From the NCBI GenBank assembly GCA_037130755.1, contig JBAXSI010000002.1:1-64000 (forward strand): DNA of 64,000 bases. The letters run 5' to 3'. The DNA is from UBA10649 sp037130755. Lineage in GTDB: Bacteria; Actinomycetota; Actinomycetes; S36-B12. Positions 59,722 through 64,000 of this stretch are shown one piece after another; position 1 is the stretch's first letter; each line of letters opens with the position of its first letter. Under the pieces are notes generated by a model. It did no database searches. It saw only the letters and a program-made list of their open reading frames with translations, and was not told the DNA's origin. Both the position numbers and the translations under genes were made by a program.

Positions 59722-60359
59722 CCGCTGAACTGGCGTCGGCCTCCCGTGAGCCGCTCTCCGAGCGCGGCCGGCGCACGCGCGAGCGACTCGTTGCAGCGGC
59801 GCGCGCCGTGTTCGAGGAGCGCGGCTTCGACGCGACGCGAATGAGCGACATTGCGGCAGCTGCGGGCGTCAGCCACGGAACCGTCTACACGTGGTTCCCG
59901 ACGAAGGAGGACGTGCTGCACGCGGCGGTCGACTCGGTGACCGAGGAGATGTACAGCGTCCTCAGCACGCCGGACATCACCGACCCCATCGAGCGGATCT
60001 CTGTTGCCAATGCCCGCTACCTCGAGGTGCATCGCCAGACCGCACGCCTGATGGAGGTCGTCGCCCAGGCCGCGGTGAACGATGCGTCGTTCCGTGCCGT
60101 TCTCACCGACCTCCGACGCACGCACGTAGACCGGGTGGCCAAGACCATCGAGAAGCTGCAGAAGGACGGGCACGCTGCCCGCAGCCTCGATCCGCGGATC
60201 GCCGCCGCCGCGCTGTGCGCGATGGTCGAGGGCTTCGCCCGCCACTGGATGGGCGGTCAGGGCGAGCTCGGCCCGGTTGCCCCTGAAGCCCCCGTTGTCC
60301 GAACGCTGACCGAACTATGGGCCCGATCCCTCGGGCTCATCGAACCTGGAGGTAACTGA
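59718..60359 (+). CDS. TetR-family regulator of the acyl-CoA operon
   Basis: The 213-residue regulator has a helix-turn-helix (RMSDIAAAAGVSHGTVYTWF) and a large C-terminal pocket. It lies inside the operon, coupled at both ends (GTGA, TGATG), so it is probably an autoregulator using the palindrome at 54148-54161 and an acyl-CoA ligand. Confidence 0.88.
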   Translation: MTAELASASREPLSERGRRTRERLVAAARAVFEERGFDATRMSDIAAAAGVSHGTVYTWFPTKEDVLHAAVDSVTEEMYSVLSTPDITDPIERISVANARYLEVHRQTARLMEVVAQAAVNDASFRAVLTDLRRTHVDRVAKTIEKLQKDGHAARSLDPRIAAAALCAMVEGFARHWMGGQGELGPVAPEAPVVRTLTELWARSLGLIEPGGN

Positions 60360-61507
60360 TGCTGTTCACGGCCGAGCATGAGCAGTTCCGCAAGTCCGTG
60401 CGCAAGCTGGTCGAGGAGGAGATCAACCCGTACGCCGACGAGTGGGAGGCAGCGGAGATCTTCCCGGCGCACGAACTGTTTCCCAAGATAGGTGCCATCG
60501 GTGGATTCGGGCTCGAGTACGACACCGAGTTCGGCGGCGGCGGCGCTGATCACTCCTTCACCCTCGTGCTTGCCGAGGAGCTCGGCCGTGCCGACGTGGG
60601 CGGCGTGCCGATGGCGATCGCAGTGCAGGCGGGCATGGCCACGCCGGCGCTCGCGCGCTTCGGCTCCGATGAGCTGAAGCGTCAGTTCCTGGAGCCGACC
60701 CTGGCCGGCGAGATGGTCTGCTCCATCGCGGTGAGCGAGCCAGGAGCTGGCTCGGACGTCGCGGGCATCACCACGCGGGCCCGACTCGACGGCGACGACT
60801 GGGTGATCAACGGTCGCAAGATGTGGATCACGTCCGGCACGCAGTCCGACTGGGTGTGCCTGCTCGCGCGAACGTCCGACGAGGGCGGCTACCACGGCAT
60901 GAGCATGATCATCGTGCCGACGGACACGCCTGGGTTCAGTGTTGGCCGCAAGCTGAAGAAGATGGGCAACAACTCGTCGGACACTGCCGAGCTCGTCCTC
61001 GACGACGTTCGCGTTCCCGTGCGGTACACCATCGGCGAGGAGGGCCGCGGCTTCCAGATGCAGATGGCGCAGTTCCAGGACGAGCGCCTGTGGATCTGTT
61101 ACATGGCCGTCACCGGTGCGCGGCGTGCCATCGACCGCACGATGGAGTACCTGCACATGCGCGAGGCGTTCGGCAAGCCGCTGATGGCCAACCAGTACAT
61201 CCAGTACACGCTTGCTGAGTTGATCGCCGACATCGATGTGCTGCAGGGGTTCCTCCACCACACCGCCGAGCGGTACGTCGCAGGCGAGGACGTCACGCGC
61301 GCGGCGACGGTAGCGAAATTGCAGGCGGGCCGACTCAGCCGCCGGGTCGCCGACGCGTGCGTGCAGTTCCACGGCGGCATGGGCTATGCCGAGGAGCTGT
61401 GGGTGGCGCGCTACTTCCGCGACTGTCGGCTTGGCAGCATCGGCGGCGGCGCCGACGAGGTGATGCTGCGCATCATCACCGCGCTCGAGGGCATGGGCAA
61501 GCGGTGA
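60359..61507 (+). CDS. Acyl-CoA dehydrogenase with catalytic Glu in helix G (IVD/AtuD-like)
   Basis: The 382-residue enzyme has AVSEPGAGSDVAGI and REAFGKPLMANQ. At the common catalytic-base position it has GGG (362-364, SIGGGADEVM) instead of YEGT, while Glu242 in FQDERLWICYMA sits where isovaleryl-CoA and long-chain dehydrogenases have their base. This points to a branched substrate such as isovaleryl-CoA or citronellyl-CoA. GGAGG precedes ATG. Confidence 0.9.
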   Translation: MLFTAEHEQFRKSVRKLVEEEINPYADEWEAAEIFPAHELFPKIGAIGGFGLEYDTEFGGGGADHSFTLVLAEELGRADVGGVPMAIAVQAGMATPALARFGSDELKRQFLEPTLAGEMVCSIAVSEPGAGSDVAGITTRARLDGDDWVINGRKMWITSGTQSDWVCLLARTSDEGGYHGMSMIIVPTDTPGFSVGRKLKKMGNNSSDTAELVLDDVRVPVRYTIGEEGRGFQMQMAQFQDERLWICYMAVTGARRAIDRTMEYLHMREAFGKPLMANQYIQYTLAELIADIDVLQGFLHHTAERYVAGEDVTRAATVAKLQAGRLSRRVADACVQFHGGMGYAEELWVARYFRDCRLGSIGGGADEVMLRIITALEGMGKR

Positions 61508-62289
61508 CGTCGCAGGCGGCAGCGCTGTACGACGTCAGTGCCGGCGTGGCCACGATCACGCTGAACCGGCCCGAGGCTCGCAACCGGCTTGATGCCGAGG
61601 CGGTGGCGCTGCTCGTCCAGCACTTCGACGCGGCAGCGCAGGACCCGGGAGTGCGAGTAGTCGTGCTCACGGGCTCGGGCTCGACATTCTGCGCGGGCGC
61701 CGACCTTGCGGCTGCCGCGGCCGGCGACGAGGCCGGCTTCGCCGGTTCCGGACCTCAGGCGATGGTGCGCCTGCTGACAACGATGCTCGACCACCCAAAG
61801 CCGATTGTCGCCAAGGTGCAAGGGCACGTCGCCGGTGGTGGCAACGGACTGGTCGCCGCGTGCGACATCGCCGTCGCGTCGAGCGACGCGCTCTTCGCCT
61901 TCAGCGAGGTCCGGGTTGGTGTCGCCCCCGCGGTGATCTCCGTCGCGTGCTTGGCGGTGATGGGTCGACGCGATGCGCAGGAGTTGTTCCTGACCGGCGA
62001 GCGGGTCGACGCCCAACGGGTCCGCGAGGCTGGGCTCGTCACGCGAATCGCTCCGCCCGACGCGCTCGACGCGGTCGTGGCCGGGTATGCGGCGCTGCTG
62101 ATGGCTGGTGGGCCTGAGGCGCTGGCGAAGGCCAAGAGGCTGATCCGCCGGGTCCCCGGACTGTCGCGTGACGAGGCGTTCGCCGAGACGGCGGAACTGT
62201 CGGCGAGCCTGTTCTCCTCCGCGGAGGCTCACGAGGGGATGACGGCATACCTGGAGAAGCGCCCGCCGTCGTGGACGGCCTCAGCCTGA
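61504..62289 (+). CDS. Enoyl-CoA hydratase (methylglutaconyl-CoA hydratase/AtuE-like)
   Basis: The 261-residue crotonase has VVLTGSGSTFCAGADLA, the oxyanion loop KVQGHVAGGGNGLVAACDIA, and FSEVRVGVAPAVIS, which is typical of methylglutaconyl-CoA and isohexenylglutaconyl-CoA hydratases. It would hydrate the product of the carboxylase. GTGA overlap with the dehydrogenase. No HMG-CoA lyase gene follows. Confidence 0.88.
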   Translation: MTSQAAALYDVSAGVATITLNRPEARNRLDAEAVALLVQHFDAAAQDPGVRVVVLTGSGSTFCAGADLAAAAAGDEAGFAGSGPQAMVRLLTTMLDHPKPIVAKVQGHVAGGGNGLVAACDIAVASSDALFAFSEVRVGVAPAVISVACLAVMGRRDAQELFLTGERVDAQRVREAGLVTRIAPPDALDAVVAGYAALLMAGGPEALAKAKRLIRRVPGLSRDEAFAETAELSASLFSSAEAHEGMTAYLEKRPPSWTASA

Positions 62290-62847
62290 CGTCGTCGGTG
62301 TCGCCTCGGCCAGTAGCCCCAGGTGGTCGAGAACCCGGTAGGCAACGCCCTGATCGGTGAGCTCGCCGCTGCGGACCAGTGCGATGAAGGTCGGCGTGTC
62401 AACGACCAGCACCTTGCCGAACTCGTCACGGTCGAACTCCGGGTCGGCCACCTTCGTGCAGCCGATCGCGAGGGCGACGAACCGCTCGACGGTGGAGTTC
62501 GCGGTCATCCAGTTGCTGCCGATGACCTCGATGCTCGACGCCCGATAGCCGGTCTCCTCCAGAAGTTCACGAGCGGCCGTCTCCTCGATGCTCTCGCCGT
62601 CGCGTCCGTAGCCGCCGGGAAGCTCGTCGAGAACCTTCATCGGGCCTGGGCGGAACTGGCGCACCAGGAGGAAGTCCCCCGAGGGGACGCGTGCCACGAC
62701 AGCGACGGTCCGGGAGCCCTTGACGACGTCCCACTCGGACACCTCGCCGTCGGGCATCTGGAACGTGCGGCGCTTGACGGTGACCCAACTGGAGTAGGCA
62801 GGGTCCTCCGAGAGAAGCTGCCACTCCTCGTCGGCCTGCGGGTCCAT
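62281..62847 (-). CDS. NUDIX hydrolase (ADP-sugar pyrophosphatase-like)
   Basis: The 188-residue protein has a Nudix box in PGGYGRDGESIEETAARELL followed by EETGY, and an N-terminal strand region as in ADP-ribose pyrophosphatases. TACTAT lies 8 nt before its ATG. It overlaps the convergent hydratase gene by 9 bases. Confidence 0.88.
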   Translation of the reverse strand: MDPQADEEWQLLSEDPAYSSWVTVKRRTFQMPDGEVSEWDVVKGSRTVAVVARVPSGDFLLVRQFRPGPMKVLDELPGGYGRDGESIEETAARELLEETGYRASSIEVIGSNWMTANSTVERFVALAIGCTKVADPEFDRDEFGKVLVVDTPTFIALVRSGELTDQGVAYRVLDHLGLLAEATPTTSG

Positions 62848-62912
62848 GGACGCTCATAGTAGAGCGGGCGACCGGCGTGTTGCCGGATGACCGCGAGGTG
62901 GATGATGAGCAG

Positions 62913-63116
62913 GTGACCTCGCAGACCGCGCGCCGCCCTGTATGGCGGGTCGATGCAGCGTGCCCCCTGCGGCTAGGCCAGCCCTGCAACCTGTGCCACC
63001 CCGAGGCGCATCTTGGTCCGCAGGACTGCCCCACGGTGGCTCTCGTCATGGAGGACGATCTCCTGCGGGCCGAACTGGTCAGGCGCCGGTCAGCCGAGGC
63101 GAACGGCTCGGCCTAG
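62913..63116 (+). CDS. Small Cys-rich actinobacterial protein (CPLR...CNLC...DCPTV type)
   Basis: About 67 residues with CPLRLGQPCNLCHPEAHLGP and DCPTVALVMEDDLLRAEL, a conserved pattern I recall from small actinobacterial proteins of unknown function (DUF6767-like). Four cysteines suggest a metal or redox site. GTG 62913 follows GAGGTGG; GTG 62877 is the longer choice. It overlaps the convergent gene by 27 bases. Confidence 0.65.
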   Translation: MTSQTARRPVWRVDAACPLRLGQPCNLCHPEAHLGPQDCPTVALVMEDDLLRAELVRRRSAEANGSA

Positions 63117-64000
63117 GTACTGGCCGAACGCATCGAACGCGGTAGAAGCCCGCGCCATGTGCTGTGGGCTGAGTGGCCGGAACGGCACGAACTCGATGAC
63201 GACCTCGGTGCGCTTGATGCTTCGCGTCCACGTCCCGACGGCCCGACCGTCGATGCACAGCGTGGGGCGGAAGACACCGTTGCCGCCCGGGACGACCTGT
63301 TCGAAGTCGTCCGGGCCGAGCTGCACGCTGCGGTCCTTGTAGCCCAGGATGAATTCGTCGAAGCCGGGCAGGGCCACGGCAGCCGACCGAGTTCGGCCGA
63401 TGCCGTCCATCCTCTCGTCGAGCTCCTTCGTCAGCCACACCTCACCGCCGCGGAACGAACCTGGCACCAGCCGACCGACGTTGGACGCGACGCCGGCCTT
63501 CACGTCCGTGAGCGTGAGCCCCGACCAGCCCGCGAAGTCCCGCATGTTAGCTGGACCGTGGCTGCGGAAGAACCGGAAGGTGAGCTCGGTGAGCGCCTCC
63601 GATCTTTCGAATCGCACCTGACTTGGCGCCCAGGTGTCGATGAGGGCGAACGTCTGCTCGCTGCCCTGATTCGGCCCCAGGCAGATGACGCCCGTCTGTG
63701 CGGCGTATCCGAGCAGGTGGTAGCCACGTTGTCCGTCGGTGGCGATGCCCGCCTGCTGCAGTGCTGCCAGGCAGTCGGTGCGAGTCAGGCGGTCCGTCTC
63801 GCGCAGCGCCGCCTCGAGAACTGCTGAACCTCGCTCCGCCTCAGAAACGTCCAGGCCGAGCTGCCGGCGTCGGGCGACAGAGGCGTTCAGCGCCCTGATG
63901 CCGGTCAGCTCCAGCATCCATCGGACATCACGTGCGGGGACGATGTGGATGGTTCCGCGCATGGGCCACGTACGGACGACCTCAGCCCGTTCGAACGCCT
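63090..64000 (-). CDS. Winged-helix DNA-binding domain protein (HTH_42/AlkZ-like), 5' end outside the window
   Basis: The frame runs to the window edge and is cut there. Visible motifs are VVRTWPMRGTIHIVPARDVRW, DTWAPSQVRF, the repeat of winged-helix units, and FDEFILGYKDRS near the C-terminus, as in HTH_42 proteins related to the DNA glycosylase AlkZ. ATG 63962 is internal, because family members have sequence before the RTWPMRGT motif. Repair activity is possible, not shown. Confidence 0.85.
   Translation of the reverse strand, partial: AFERAEVVRTWPMRGTIHIVPARDVRWMLELTGIRALNASVARRRQLGLDVSEAERGSAVLEAALRETDRLTRTDCLAALQQAGIATDGQRGYHLLGYAAQTGVICLGPNQGSEQTFALIDTWAPSQVRFERSEALTELTFRFFRSHGPANMRDFAGWSGLTLTDVKAGVASNVGRLVPGSFRGGEVWLTKELDERMDGIGRTRSAAVALPGFDEFILGYKDRSVQLGPDDFEQVVPGGNGVFRPTLCIDGRAVGTWTRSIKRTEVVIEFVPFRPLSPQHMARASTAFDAFGQYLGRAVRLG

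Noticed and set aside
60359..61507. Inactive acyl-CoA dehydrogenase because the YEGT glutamate is missing
   Set aside because: A glutamate at the isovaleryl-CoA/long-chain dehydrogenase base position (Glu242) is present.

Overview
The window is GC-rich actinobacterial DNA, almost certainly from the class Actinomycetia. Support comes from gene order shared with mycobacteria (O-methyltransferase, HtrA, TatB, Mrp and MgtE-N/CBS; then RhlE-type helicase, ferritin-like protein, DUF3107 and a FasR-like TetR), a DUF3117 gene, DUF222/HNH and AlkB-rubredoxin genes, many GTG/TTG starts, and short GTGA/ATGA overlaps inside operons. A further trait is a TANNNT hexamer placed 6-8 nt before many start codons, which suggests frequent leaderless mRNAs. 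The genus cannot be fixed from the sequence. Most of the window is chromosomal backbone; no phage, IS element or CRISPR array was seen. The likeliest mobile unit is the DUF222/HNH gene lying between smpB and ssrA.

Layout. 0-9 kb: YceI protein, LOG-family protein, secreted DUF5666 protein, DivIVA-like protein, SRPBCC protein, DUF3117, then the envelope group O-methyltransferase / HtrA / TatB / Mrp / DUF1003 / MgtE-N-CBS, in which sigE-rseA would be expected but is absent. 9-17 kb: EamA transporter, a coupled operon of FGGY kinase, GlpA-like and GlpB/HcnB-like flavoproteins and an LLM flavoenzyme (probably glycerol or polyol oxidation), then a CoA-ester lyase plus acyl-CoA dehydrogenase pair. 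17-24.7 kb: PAS-GGDEF cyclase, NUDIX, an Fe-S PD-(D/E)XK nuclease coupled to a 2OG-Fe(II) oxygenase, VKOR, an anti-sigma-like ATPase, ParA and a DEAD-box helicase. 24.7-34.8 kb: ferritin-like protein, SnoaL-like protein, DUF3107, FasR-like regulator, alpha/beta hydrolase, a large class III cyclase with AAA and TPR regions, a lipoprotein, LemA and DUF2207.

34.8-39.4 kb: a compact Tad/Flp pilus operon (ATPase, TadB, TadC, pilin, three TadE/G-like pseudopilins). 39.4-45.9 kb: prfB, ftsE, ftsX, a DUF4436 gene, smpB, the inserted HNH gene, and ssrA (tmRNA) with a legible tag. 46-48.8 kb: a frameshifted diguanylate cyclase, a small lipoprotein and a FUSC-like membrane protein. 48.8-52.4 kb: an alpha/beta hydrolase behind an array of 15-bp repeats, a GNAT protein, and an AlkB-rubredoxin fusion coupled to its TetR regulator, forming a probable alkane oxidation unit. 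52.4-53.3 kb: a zinc-ribbon peptide and a LysE exporter.

53.3-62.3 kb: a branched acyl-CoA / acyclic terpenoid (Atu/Liu-like) operon. A divergent SDR faces carboxylase beta and alpha subunits, a split AtuA, a TetR regulator, an acyl-CoA dehydrogenase with the catalytic base in the isovaleryl-CoA dehydrogenase position, and an enoyl-CoA hydratase. All sit behind a perfect TGACGCTAGCGTCA palindrome. The window ends with a NUDIX hydrolase, a Cys-rich small protein and a winged-helix gene cut by the window edge.

The observations most worth following are the 15-bp repeat array at 48754-48826, the dual operator at 775-814, the direct repeat and HNH insertion between smpB and ssrA, the probable ATC start of the O-methyltransferase, the frameshifted cyclase, the 11-bp repeats across a stop codon, and the coupled nuclease-oxygenase pair.
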